DNA from: an uncultured Prevotellaceae bacterium
Lineage (GTDB): Bacteria; Bacteroidota; Bacteroidia; Bacteroidales; Bacteroidaceae
Direction: 5' to 3'
Length of the DNA: 56,813 bases
Assembly (NCBI GenBank): GCA_902774925.1
Contig: CACYKE010000011.1
Coordinates: 1-56,813 of the forward strand
The notes beneath the pieces are model-generated. The model had not been told where the DNA came from. It was given only the letters and a program-made list of their open reading frames with translations, and ran no database searches. Below, one piece after another: positions 41,983 to 50,268 of this stretch. The position numbers and the translations under genes were made by a program. How positions within the stretch are numbered: the stretch's first letter is position 1; every line of letters starts with the position of its first letter.

Positions 41983-43474
41983 CTTGCTCTATCCGGTTCG
42001 CTATTTGTTCATACTTATTGATGTAATGTTTGCGCAATTGAGATGCCTGCGTTTTTATATCACCCATCTGTCGCAGTTTGCTTAAAGGTATAGGGTCGCC
42101 AACCTCAATGTATATTGGTCCTTTCTGCAGGTGATAAGTCCGCGGGGGCAGTATCTTTCCTGGTCCATAAAGATACATGGGAGTAACGTCTAAACCTAAT
42201 TGCTCTGCTATGTGGAATGCTCCCTGATGAAAACGTCCGATGCGGCAGTCCCTTGAACGGGTGCCTTCCGGATATACTGCAATGCTGTAACCCCGCTCTA
42301 CCAGAGAGCGTAGTTTGGGCATCAACTCGTCAATACCATTAGCAACAGGATAAAACTCTGCATGGCGTATTATCAGACCATATATCGGGTTATGCCATAC
42401 CCATTGGTTGGTGAGGAAAATGATGTTGGGCGTAAAGATAAGCTGACAGGCGAGGTCGAGGTGCGACTGGTGGTTGCAGATGACCACAGAGGGCTTGGAA
42501 AAGTCGACGCCCTCAGCAACCTTATATTTGAAACGAGTGCCTGGAATGCCATGCCGTAGCATGACGAATCGCGTAGCGTGGTAAATCAGCCGATGAAGGT
42601 TCCGACGTTTCTGTTCTGTCACTTTTCCTATCTTTACATATAGCCATACTATCGGGGTGAAGACGCAACAGCAGAAGAACAGGACGAAAAAGAGTGAATA
42701 AACTGTCCGTACGACATTTGCCAACCATCGGAACAGGCGTAGTGGCAAACCGTAGACGACTGCCAAAAAACATAATATGGTGTTCAGCACGCTGATGCGG
42801 GCAAAGTCCATAGCAGGGCGGAAATGACTGACACGCTCTTCACGTGGCGGATAATATACGTCGATATTGATAGGTACCAGCTCTATACCATGCCATGAGG
42901 CGAAGACCATGAGTTCCAATTCTGCCTCGTAACGTGATGTCAGCAAACAGAGTCCGTAGAGTTTTTTCAGCGGATAGAGCCGATAACCTGTCTGGGTATC
43001 AGGTAGGCGTCGTCCTGTCTGAACATAAAACCAGAAGTTCGAAAACTTATTGGCAAAACTGCTCCCCTTTGTCCGCTCTACACCCTCCAGCGTGCGACTA
43101 CCAATAATCAGTGCTCCAGGATGTTGTCGATTCGCCTCGAGGAAGAGGTTGATATCATGTGGATAGTGTTGCCCGTCGCCATCAAGTGTGATGGCATAGG
43201 CAAAGCCCATCTCAAGAGCTCGCTGAAAACCGCGTTTCAAGGCGTACCCCTTACCACGATTCTGAGCATATTCTACGATGGTAATACCCTCTATGGCATG
43301 AAGAATGGCGGACGTGTCGTCTGTTGATCCGTCATTGACAACAATCACATCCATGCACTCTTTGAGGGCCTGCCTGACAACAGCATCTATTGTCCCAGCA
43401 TTATTGTATGTGGGAATCACGACACATATCCCGCGGTCGTGTAATGATTGTTGTTGTCTTAGTCCATTATCCAT
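41975..43474 (-). CDS. Glycosyltransferase family 2 fused to PlsC-like acyltransferase (ApeJ-like)
   Basis: 499 residues from the ATG at 43472-43474, two bases after the previous stop. The GT2 domain (about 15-230) has VVIPTYNNAGTIDAVV, VVNDGSTDD and LDGDGQHYPHD. A membrane segment (VYSLFFVLFFCCCVFTPIVWLY, about 260-290) precedes the acyltransferase domain with CNHQSHLDLACQ and YPEGTRSRD motifs. The fusion is a hallmark of aryl polyene clusters and is thought to join sugar and acyl parts of the membrane anchor. Confidence 0.9.
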   Translation of the reverse strand: MDNGLRQQQSLHDRGICVVIPTYNNAGTIDAVVRQALKECMDVIVVNDGSTDDTSAILHAIEGITIVEYAQNRGKGYALKRGFQRALEMGFAYAITLDGDGQHYPHDINLFLEANRQHPGALIIGSRTLEGVERTKGSSFANKFSNFWFYVQTGRRLPDTQTGYRLYPLKKLYGLCLLTSRYEAELELMVFASWHGIELVPINIDVYYPPREERVSHFRPAMDFARISVLNTILCFLAVVYGLPLRLFRWLANVVRTVYSLFFVLFFCCCVFTPIVWLYVKIGKVTEQKRRNLHRLIYHATRFVMLRHGIPGTRFKYKVAEGVDFSKPSVVICNHQSHLDLACQLIFTPNIIFLTNQWVWHNPIYGLIIRHAEFYPVANGIDELMPKLRSLVERGYSIAVYPEGTRSRDCRIGRFHQGAFHIAEQLGLDVTPMYLYGPGKILPPRTYHLQKGPIYIEVGDPIPLSKLRQMGDIKTQASQLRKHYINKYEQIANRIEQDV

Positions 43475-43491
43475 TATCAATTGTCAATTAC
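43463..43491 (-). repeat. CCATTATC/CAATTGTC junction repeat
   Basis: Units TCCATTA, TCCATTA, TCAATTG, TCAATTA across the stop-start junction. Confidence 0.7.
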
Positions 43492-43887
43492 CTTAAGTTG
43501 GTAGGTGATGTGTCGACGTTCATTGTGATACGTCGTTTCGCCCTGCTGCAGACGGAGCATCAGTTGGGCAAGGTCCTTGCGAAGGACACGACGGATGTAC
43601 CATTTGTCCATCATGCTTATGACATGATGTAGCTTGACTTTCTGGTTTTCTGGATGATAGGTGAAATCGAGTGCTGTGACACCAAATTCGTTGAAGAGGC
43701 TGCCGCGTACGACGTCACCTTCCCGCAACAACACACAGATGCCGCTGAGGTATGCTTTTGGCATTTCGATAGAGGCAGCATAGCGGATGCGTCCACCTTC
43801 CGTTTCTGGAAATGTGGATTGCGCAAATAGCCGCATGACTGCTAATTGGCTAACGAATAGTAAACATATCAGCGCTGATTTTCTCAT
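43477..43887 (-). CDS. Small exported protein of the polyene cluster (ApeN-position)
   Basis: 136 residues with a signal peptide (to about MRLFAQ), then a beta-rich domain (ISGIC-like core SGICVLLREGDVVRGSLFNEFG, ALDFTYHPENQKVKL) and a helical end. No lipobox is seen. It lies between LolA-like and glycosyltransferase genes, where Gram-negative aryl polyene clusters often carry a small DUF3261-type lipoprotein; similarity to that family is by position and size only. It overlaps the LolA-like gene by 38 bases. Confidence 0.7.
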   Translation of the reverse strand: MRKSALICLLFVSQLAVMRLFAQSTFPETEGGRIRYAASIEMPKAYLSGICVLLREGDVVRGSLFNEFGVTALDFTYHPENQKVKLHHVISMMDKWYIRRVLRKDLAQLMLRLQQGETTYHNERRHITYQLKVIDN

Positions 43888-44470
43888 TGGTTCTGATGTT
43901 ATTCAATTCGATGACCGTCTTGTCGCCATTCCGTTCTATAAATTCCACCTGCTTCACCATCGCATTCGTCCGATTGAAATGCAATATAATCTTCTGGAAC
44001 AATTGTTTCATGTCTTTCCGTTGAGGCAATAAGGATGCTATCCATTCGTTGCCGTTTGTGGCAATGGTGCTCTTAAAACTTTTGTCGTCTGTGAGGCTGG
44101 TGCCAACAACGCTATTCATCATGATACGGGCAATCTCGCGGAACAGCTTGTTTTTGTTCACGTCTATGACATCATTACGTTGTTTGTTTTTTAACAGCAC
44201 CTTGTCGTCGTTGAGTATAAAGGTATAGGAGTAGGGTGATGTGTATTCCCAGCGCAAACGATTTGTTTGCTGATAATACATCCGTCCTTTCGACGTCATT
44301 TTGTCGTTAAGCATTTTAAGATGCTTCGTTTGCGTGAAGTCGCACTGCATCGTCTTCATGGTTGATGCAGCCTGAGTGATTGCCTGACGGATTTGAGCCT
44401 CGTTCTGTTGCGCCATCAGTGACAGGTGAACGGAGACGAGAACAAACAGTAGAATCAGTAATCTCTTCAT
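43850..44470 (-). CDS. LolA-like periplasmic lipid carrier (ApeL-like)
   Basis: 206 residues. Signal peptide to about LSLMAQ, then the half-barrel outer-membrane lipoprotein carrier fold: MKTMQCDFTQTKHLKML, GRMYYQQTNRLRWEYTSPY and VKQVEFIERNGDKTVIEL are the conserved strands. In aryl polyene clusters it is believed to ferry the polyene lipid to the outer membrane along with the MMPL exporter. Confidence 0.9.
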   Translation of the reverse strand: MKRLLILLFVLVSVHLSLMAQQNEAQIRQAITQAASTMKTMQCDFTQTKHLKMLNDKMTSKGRMYYQQTNRLRWEYTSPYSYTFILNDDKVLLKNKQRNDVIDVNKNKLFREIARIMMNSVVGTSLTDDKSFKSTIATNGNEWIASLLPQRKDMKQLFQKIILHFNRTNAMVKQVEFIERNGDKTVIELNNIRTNEKISADMFTIR

Positions 44471-44477
44471 AACTTAA

Positions 44478-44831
44478 CTATTTTGCAATCAACATACACC
44501 CAATAACAATGAATGCCACGCCAAACCATTTAATCATAGAGACCTCCTCATGAAAAAACAGTATGGCAGCAAGTATGCCAAAAACATAGCTCAGACTGAC
44601 CATCGGATAGGCCGAACTGAAGGGGAACACCTTTACGATATACATCCAGAGCAATGAAGCAGCACCAAAGAACAGTCCGCAAGCAGCAAATTGCCAGTTG
44701 GTGAGGATGGATAGCCAAAAATCACGCGTCCACGCGAAAGGTGGCATTTTCGACAATGCAAACTTTAAAAACACCTGCCCTCCAGTGAGCAGGACACTTT
44801 GAAGAATGGCGTATGGTACTATTTTCCACAT
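44478..44831 (-). CDS. EamA/SMR-type four-helix membrane transporter
   Basis: 117 residues with four hydrophobic helices and DMT-superfamily motifs (LLTGGQVFLKFALSKMP, AYPMVSLSYVFGILAAILFFHEEVS, VAFIVIGCMLIAK). The size matches ArnE/SMR-like flippase subunits, which work as dimers. It might flip a sugar-lipid or a precursor for the glycosyltransferase. It overlaps the ketosynthase gene by 13 bases. Confidence 0.82.
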   Translation of the reverse strand: MWKIVPYAILQSVLLTGGQVFLKFALSKMPPFAWTRDFWLSILTNWQFAACGLFFGAASLLWMYIVKVFPFSSAYPMVSLSYVFGILAAILFFHEEVSMIKWFGVAFIVIGCMLIAK

Positions 44832-46597
44832 GACAACACAATAGCTTTAGAGTTTACGGATGGAATATCGTCGTAGCCCAATCGCTGCATCAATTGGCGA
44901 TAGAGGGGAGTCGATTCGTCGTGGCATCCCACAAGAACCGTTTTACATTTGCCGCTTTTCAGCAACAGTTCTGCATCACGCATGGCCCAGTCAAAAGAGG
45001 CCTGATCCTGAGTATAAGTGATGTTATATCCATGACAGCTCAAACGGATGGCGATATTGCTACTGATCGTATTATGCGTGCTCTGCATGAAATAGGTGGG
45101 CTTTAGCATCGTTTCACCTTCTTCTACCATTTGTCTTAACAGTAGCTCTGAGTTTTTCAGACATCCCAAAGCAGTGCCAGTAATGATGGCATCTGGCTGT
45201 TCTATGCCGGCTTGCCGCAGAGCTTTCAACGATGACAATAACGAACTTTTCATGATCTTCCCCATGCGACGGGCTTCCAAGGGTTTTACGTAGTCTCGGA
45301 TTTCAGCCAATTGTTCTTCGGAAGTGATTTCTACCTGAGATAGTACGTTGATCTTTGACCCTTCAACCAATGAACTTTGCCCTTCGATAGTAGCAGGGGA
45401 AAGGGAAAAGACAAGTGACGTGTCATTGCCTCCAAAACCAAACGAATTGCAAACGACATGCTGAAGGTAACAATAGCCTTCGCCCATCGTGGGGACAATG
45501 CCGCCATCTATGGCTTGTGACCATCCGAGATTGGCAGGTACAAACTGATGTTGTAGGGCAAGTAGGCAAATGACAGACTCAATGCTGCCTGAAGTACTGG
45601 TGGTATGACCAGTAAATGATTTCGTAGAACTAATCAACGGCATGTTTTCGCCAAAGACACGCTTCAATGCCATGCTCTCTGACAAATCATTATTGGGAGT
45701 GCCTGTACCGTGCGCATTCACATATTGAACGTCTGATGGATTCAAACCTGCCATTTGTAACGCTTCTGTCATTGCCAAATAAGCCCCCTCGCCATTGTCA
45801 GATGATGCCGTCTGGTGGAATGCATCGCAGGCATTGCCATAGCCAGTAAGATAGGCGTGAGGCGTTACGCCACGACGTTTTGCATTCTCTTCTGTTTCCA
45901 TAACGAGGAATGCAGCACCCTCACCAAGATTTAGTCCTGCGCGAGTGGCATCAAAGGGGCGGCAGGGCTCATGGTCGAGAATCATCAGCGAGCGGAAACC
46001 ATTGAGATGAAAGAGTGAAAGGGCCTCTGCACCACCAGCGACTACGACGTCAGCCTCACCAGCTGTCAACATTCTGGCTCCCAGCATGAGGGCATTGGCT
46101 GCAGAGGAACAGGCGGTGGAAATCGTGGTGTATTCTGCAAAGAGGTCAAAATACTCCGCTATCAGACGTGTGCTGGCGCCAGCACTGTGGTAGCGCAGGC
46201 ATTGCAGGGCGGCGTTAGAGTGAGATAACTGGTCAAACAAATCCTCTGTAATGTCCATTCCTGCCACTGTCGTGCCGGAAATAAGTACCAATCGTAGCGG
46301 TTTTTCCTTAACGGCGTCACATGGGATGCCTGCATCTTCCAATGCCTGTCTGACTGCCAGCATGCCCATCAGCGTGGTACGGTTAATCAGTGTATCTTTG
46401 ACTCCTAACTGATTACGCATATCGTCATTCGACAAAGGCACCTCGCCCACAGGCAATTCCTTATGGCATGAGCGGAGAAACTGCATCGTGCCAATACCGG
46501 AATGCTTGTGTTGCAGGGAGTCAAGAACAGATTGCTTGTCCTGTCCTATAGCACAGATAATGCCCTCACCTGTTATGACAATATTTTTATGATTCAT
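44819..46597 (-). CDS. Ketosynthase with fused C-terminal KS-like domain
   Basis: 592 residues from the ATG at 46595-46597, overlapping the carrier-protein stop as TGATG. The N-terminal KS (about 1-400) has catalytic Cys in STACSSAANAL, His in NAHGTGTPNNDLSES and His in STKSFTGHTTS. The C-terminal about 180 residues (YVKPLEARRMGKIMKSSL, AIITGTALGCL, STHNTISSNIAIRLSCHGYN) are a second ketosynthase-like domain of the PF13723 kind without catalytic Cys, perhaps a chain-length partner. Such pairs elongate the aryl polyene. Confidence 0.88.
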   Translation of the reverse strand: MNHKNIVITGEGIICAIGQDKQSVLDSLQHKHSGIGTMQFLRSCHKELPVGEVPLSNDDMRNQLGVKDTLINRTTLMGMLAVRQALEDAGIPCDAVKEKPLRLVLISGTTVAGMDITEDLFDQLSHSNAALQCLRYHSAGASTRLIAEYFDLFAEYTTISTACSSAANALMLGARMLTAGEADVVVAGGAEALSLFHLNGFRSLMILDHEPCRPFDATRAGLNLGEGAAFLVMETEENAKRRGVTPHAYLTGYGNACDAFHQTASSDNGEGAYLAMTEALQMAGLNPSDVQYVNAHGTGTPNNDLSESMALKRVFGENMPLISSTKSFTGHTTSTSGSIESVICLLALQHQFVPANLGWSQAIDGGIVPTMGEGYCYLQHVVCNSFGFGGNDTSLVFSLSPATIEGQSSLVEGSKINVLSQVEITSEEQLAEIRDYVKPLEARRMGKIMKSSLLSSLKALRQAGIEQPDAIITGTALGCLKNSELLLRQMVEEGETMLKPTYFMQSTHNTISSNIAIRLSCHGYNITYTQDQASFDWAMRDAELLLKSGKCKTVLVGCHDESTPLYRQLMQRLGYDDIPSVNSKAIVLSCGK

Positions 46598-46860
46598 CAC
46601 TTTGTCCTATGGGCGCTTACATATTCTGCTATCGTACGAATACTCTTAAAGATTTCTTTCCCTTCAGCAGGATTAGCCAACTTGATACCATAACTCTTCT
46701 CCATGAGCACAATCAGTTCAAGTGCATCGATGGAGTCAAGACCAAGACCGTCACCATCACCAAACAGTGCATCGTCGGCATCAATGTCCGCGGGGGTCAT
46801 CTCTTCCAAATTTAATGCTTCAATAATCTTCTCTTTTAATTCTAAAATCAATTCTTCCAT
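46597..46860 (-). CDS. Acyl carrier protein
   Basis: 87 residues, acidic. The phosphopantetheine Ser is in GLGLDSIDALELIVLMEKSYG. It starts 3 bases after the upstream ketosynthase stop and overlaps the next ketosynthase start, so the KS-ACP-KS genes are tightly coupled. Confidence 0.92.
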   Translation of the reverse strand: MEELILELKEKIIEALNLEEMTPADIDADDALFGDGDGLGLDSIDALELIVLMEKSYGIKLANPAEGKEIFKSIRTIAEYVSAHRTK

Positions 46861-46862
46861 AT

Positions 46863-48548
46863 TTATCTTTTTATTAATTTCAATTCTGCTTCAAAATGTT
46901 GATCGTCCTCATAATCTATCCAACCAGCTAGAATGCTTTGGATGGTTTTGTCGAGGAAAGTCGATGCCAATACTTGGTGCATCATGTCCTCGTCTTTATT
47001 GGGCAAGATATAGAAGGAGGTCTCGGCATGATAACCGTTGCGCACTGCAATCTCGCCACAAACGATATTGGGCAACGTATATACAAACAGTGAGGGGCTG
47101 GGGAAATAGTCGTCTCTAACAGCAATGCTTTTTGCGTATTCACGATCAACCCACACTGATGATGAATGGTTAAACAGCACCACAGCCCTGTCAGTGCATT
47201 GCTCCTTACGAGGGCTTTCCTGTTTTAATAAGAGTTCACTTGCAATGAATCCCAACTGAGAGAGCTTGTCCATTTTATAAAACTTGGGATAATTGCCTAT
47301 CTGTTGTTTGTAGATTTCTGTGAGATCGGAAGGGGGCGTTATACGTACATGATGTTCAACAGAATAAGTATTGGCAGTATATTGTTGAGATGGGCTTGGC
47401 GCATTTGGTGCGCAATAGACAGCAGCGTTGCAACCACCAAAACCCGATATGACCTTTACAAATGATTGTTTGCTGATAGGCATAGGTTGAGAGGAGATGT
47501 TCACACGTCTAGAGACGCCGATTTCACTGAATCCCCTGGTACCGAGCAGTTCTCCATGCGCTACGGAGTGCATTGTGATAATTGTCTCCAGCAGGCCGGA
47601 GGCGCCAAGGGTATGGCCGTAATAACCTTTCAGCGAGTTCATGGGGACGTCGGACAGTCCTGCGGAGGCAATGGCTACTGACTCCATCTGGTCATTGTAC
47701 ATGGTGGCTGTGCCGTGGGCATTGAGAGCTGATAGGGTCTTGGAATCGACACCTTCCGTGACATAGCGGATGGCACTGGCACATCCCTCTCCCTTTGGTG
47801 AAGGACTGCTGATGTGGTAGGCATCGTTGCGGATGGCTCCGCGGACAATTGCCCATGATTGCAACGCCACACTCCGCTCCGACGGAGAATCTTGATTCTT
47901 GAAACTTGAAACCGTGACGCTCAATACCATTGTTGCAGCAGCCTCGCCGAGATTCAAACCGATTCGCTCAATATCAAACGGACGACAGGGTTCGGGCGAC
48001 ATGGCTTTCAGCGACTGGAAGCCAGAAACAACAAAATGGCTAATGACATCACAGCCTACAACGATTGCAGTGTCATAGCTGCCACAGTCCAACAGACGCT
48101 GGGCAGTAACGAGGGCAGCGACGCCAGAGATACAGGCGTTGCAGACAACGAGGGGTGGGGTAGTGATGCCTAATAACGATGCAATACGTTTGGCAGATTC
48201 TGCGGGTTGAAGGGTGGCGTAATCAGTAGCGGAGAGGTAATCGATATTCGCTTTGGTGGTACTGACAACGAGCAGGGTGCGAGGGCTGGCGACATCGATG
48301 GCACAGTGGCTCATGGCTTCTGTTACACTGTGGTAGCATAGCGATTCAAACCACGTCAAACCATGAATCATCAGTTCCTCACGCTGTTCGTCACTGAATC
48401 GCGAAGCAACATAGTCATCTTCACTCCTACCCGAATAGCTGGCATAAGATGTCAGCGCAGAACGTCCCGCCCGCAGAGCCTCATAATTCTCTGCAGTGGT
48501 CGCACCAAGCGGCGACAGGATGTTGTCAGCTATACAGTATACATTCAT
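46863..48548 (-). CDS. Ketosynthase (second) with fused C-terminal KS-like region
   Basis: 561 residues. The N-terminal KS has Cys in VCNACISGVAALV, His in NAHGTATMYNDQMES and His in LKGYYGHTLGAS, so it retains the triad though with an atypical ACISG nucleophile elbow. The C-terminal about 180 residues (GNYPKFYKMDKLSQLGFIASELL, VVLFNHSSSVWVD, YHAETSFYILPN) are a diverged PF13723-like partner domain. Residues SSFKNQDSPSERSVALQSW near 215-235 are repeat-encoded and sit in a surface loop. Confidence 0.85.
   Translation of the reverse strand: MNVYCIADNILSPLGATTAENYEALRAGRSALTSYASYSGRSEDDYVASRFSDEQREELMIHGLTWFESLCYHSVTEAMSHCAIDVASPRTLLVVSTTKANIDYLSATDYATLQPAESAKRIASLLGITTPPLVVCNACISGVAALVTAQRLLDCGSYDTAIVVGCDVISHFVVSGFQSLKAMSPEPCRPFDIERIGLNLGEAAATMVLSVTVSSFKNQDSPSERSVALQSWAIVRGAIRNDAYHISSPSPKGEGCASAIRYVTEGVDSKTLSALNAHGTATMYNDQMESVAIASAGLSDVPMNSLKGYYGHTLGASGLLETIITMHSVAHGELLGTRGFSEIGVSRRVNISSQPMPISKQSFVKVISGFGGCNAAVYCAPNAPSPSQQYTANTYSVEHHVRITPPSDLTEIYKQQIGNYPKFYKMDKLSQLGFIASELLLKQESPRKEQCTDRAVVLFNHSSSVWVDREYAKSIAVRDDYFPSPSLFVYTLPNIVCGEIAVRNGYHAETSFYILPNKDEDMMHQVLASTFLDKTIQSILAGWIDYEDDQHFEAELKLIKR
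47862..47915 (-). repeat. CAACGCCACACTC and TTGAAACTTGAAACC repeats inside the KS gene
   Basis: Both families recur in the exporter gene (36376-36430 and 35444-35485). Confidence 0.75.
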
Positions 48549-48612
48549 CGTTCAATGTTCTAATCGTTTCTTTAGTACGCTTTGACCTTGGTCAAAGAAC
48601 GTTCAATGTCTC
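48548..48612 (-). repeat. Junction repeat with perfect palindrome
   Basis: GTTCAATGTTC units on both sides of the palindrome CTTTGACCTTGGTCAAAG (48580-48597), which contains the thioesterase stop codon. It encodes the last thioesterase residues (ETLNVL). Confidence 0.75.
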
Positions 48613-49026
48613 AAACACGTTCCAGCGCTGTTGCCATTCCTCATAGAACTTGGGACTATAGAGCACCAGTTGGTAGTTCAGGTCCATGAACACCTGTACG
48701 CTATGTGCGGTGGCGATGAGGCTCTCGTCGGCCGTATCGTGGATTTCGTAGTCGAACACCACCTTTGCGGCCACCGTGGGGCGATAGATGATGTCGATAC
48801 GGGGGCGCATGCCATAGAGGATAGGCTTCTTCCATTGGATGTTCATTTCCACCATCGGAGCGTAGTAGCCGTGACGGACATAACCCATGTAGGTAAGGTC
48901 GAATTTCTCGCCAAACAATTCGCGGGCGTCCTCAAAGTACAGCATGTAGGAGCCATGCCAGACGACGTTCATGGAGTCGACTTCAGAGAAACGGATATCG
49001 AGGAGTTTGGAGGACTTCAGTTCCAT
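48592..49026 (-). CDS. Hotdog-fold acyl-ACP/CoA thioesterase (ApeK-like, 4HBT)
   Basis: 144 residues with the YbgC-like start (RFSEVDSMNVVWHGSYMLYFEDARELF), where Asp and the following VVWHG(N/S)Y segment form the active site. It likely releases or transfers acyl chains in polyene synthesis. It is the only hotdog protein in the cluster and is a thioesterase, not a dehydratase. Confidence 0.85.
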   Translation of the reverse strand: MELKSSKLLDIRFSEVDSMNVVWHGSYMLYFEDARELFGEKFDLTYMGYVRHGYYAPMVEMNIQWKKPILYGMRPRIDIIYRPTVAAKVVFDYEIHDTADESLIATAHSVQVFMDLNYQLVLYSPKFYEEWQQRWNVFETLNVL

Positions 49027-49055
49027 ATTTCAATTTTCAATTTTCCAATATTCAA
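49018..49055 (-). repeat. TTTCAATTTTC junction repeat
   Basis: Units ATTTCAA, TTTTCAA, TTTTCCAA, TATTCAA before the thioesterase ATG. Confidence 0.65.
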
Positions 49056-49920
49056 AGTAATTGTACCATTGTGTGGGATACATTGTGAGGATACGCTCCA
49101 ATTCTGCAGCATACCCTTGAGCCAACTGACTGATTTGCTGTCGGCGTGGCGACTGCCTGTCGTAGTCAAGCGGCTTTACGTATATTTTATAGCTGTTCGT
49201 AGCGGTTTTCATCACATTGACTGTAAGCACGTTAAGCCCTCTTATGGTGGCCACGCTAAATGGTCCCAATGGCAGTCTTACTTCCGCGCCCAGCAATTTC
49301 GTAGTAACTGATTTCTGAGAACCGAAAATTCTGTCGGCAGGCATACTGATGATCTCGCCTTGTTGGATGGCTTGATCAAGAAGGAACAGGTGGCTCATGT
49401 CGTCGCTGACAGGAATCATGCGGATGTTCTTGTCGGCAAACATCTCCGTACGATGTTCCATCACGGTCTGTTTCTCTCCAGAGAATACCAGTGCATTGAG
49501 CGTTTTGCGATCTGACACAAGGGTGTAGCCTGCCATTTCGTAGTTGCCGATGTGGGAACTCAGCTGGATGAAAGCCTCAGGACGGTCAGCCAGACGCTGG
49601 AAATGTTCGAGACCTTCGACGGTCACCTCGAAATGGTGGCCGGCATACATGGCGAAACGGTCGATGACGACCTGTGCAAACATGCAGTGGTTCTGGTAAG
49701 TCTTCAGAAACGCTTTTATCGGGCCGTAACCCCACCGCTGACGGAAATAGTGATAGATAGGCATGAAGCCGTCACGCAGCAGGCAGGGAGGAATGACAAA
49801 TATGTAAGTAAAGATATAGACAATCCGAATGTCTATACCTTTCAACAGCTTGATAAGCCAACGGTGCATCAAACTATTGCCGTATGTCGTGCCTTCCCAC
49901 TGCTTCTCTGTACTCACCAT
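49030..49920 (-). CDS. LpxL-type lipid acyltransferase (LPLAT, ApeD-like)
   Basis: 296 residues from the ATG at 49918-49920 (MVSTEKQWEGTTYG). Longer starts up to 49962 would translate the 14-bp repeat array as MVNVQWSMFNGQCS. The W(E/K)G(T/K)TYGN start, a membrane helix, the LSSHIGNYEMAGY motif (HxxxxE) and the ADRIFGSQKSVTTKLLGAEVRLPLGPF substrate block fit lipid A-type late acyltransferases, found in nearly all aryl polyene clusters. Confidence 0.85.
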   Translation of the reverse strand: MVSTEKQWEGTTYGNSLMHRWLIKLLKGIDIRIVYIFTYIFVIPPCLLRDGFMPIYHYFRQRWGYGPIKAFLKTYQNHCMFAQVVIDRFAMYAGHHFEVTVEGLEHFQRLADRPEAFIQLSSHIGNYEMAGYTLVSDRKTLNALVFSGEKQTVMEHRTEMFADKNIRMIPVSDDMSHLFLLDQAIQQGEIISMPADRIFGSQKSVTTKLLGAEVRLPLGPFSVATIRGLNVLTVNVMKTATNSYKIYVKPLDYDRQSPRRQQISQLAQGYAAELERILTMYPTQWYNYFEYWKIEN

Positions 49921-49974
49921 TGAACATTGACCATTGAACATTGACCATTGAACATTGACCATTGAACATTGACC
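49921..49974 (-). repeat. Perfect 14-bp tandem repeat, about four copies
   Basis: TGAACATTGACCAT repeated without mismatch, directly before the LPLAT start codon. Because the copies are identical, copy number may vary between strains. Confidence 0.9.
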
Positions 49975-49976
49975 TT

Positions 49977-50219
49977 TTAATTGACTTTACTCTCGATATA
50001 ATCGCAGAACTGGCTCAGCGTGGTGACACCCTGCATCTCCTCGGGCTTGATCTTAAAACCGAAGTTGCGTTCTACGATGACCACAATGTCTACGAAGTCG
50101 AGACTGTCGATGCCCATGTCGTCCTTCAGGCTGGCATCGGGGAAAATCTTTTCCTCATCAATCTCCAACTCGTCAATGAGGAATGCTCTTACTTTTTCTT
50201 CAATTTCTTGTCGTGTCAT
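49977..50219 (-). CDS. Acyl carrier protein
   Basis: 80 residues with the phosphopantetheine Ser in DDMGIDSLDFVDIVVIVE. The most classical of the three carrier proteins here; it likely serves chain elongation. Confidence 0.92.
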   Translation of the reverse strand: MTRQEIEEKVRAFLIDELEIDEEKIFPDASLKDDMGIDSLDFVDIVVIVERNFGFKIKPEEMQGVTTLSQFCDYIESKVN

Positions 50220-50230
50220 AATATTTTTTC

Positions 50231-50268
50231 TTTTAACTGTTATCTCTTAACTCTCATCTCTTAACTAC
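50231..50268 (-). repeat. TCTTAACTCTCA-type junction repeat
   Basis: Units TTTTAACTGTTA, TCTCTTAACTCTCA, TCTCTTAACTACC between methyltransferase stop and carrier-protein start. Confidence 0.65.

Noticed and set aside
48592-49026. The hotdog protein as the missing polyene dehydratase
   Set aside because: Its start motif (DSMNVVWHGSYMLYFEDARE) is that of YbgC/4HBT thioesterases, not of FabZ/FabA-like dehydratases.
49921-49962. Longer N terminus (MVNVQWSMFNG...) for the LPLAT protein
   Set aside because: These residues are only the translation of a 14-bp repeat; the conserved protein begins at the ATG at 49918-49920.
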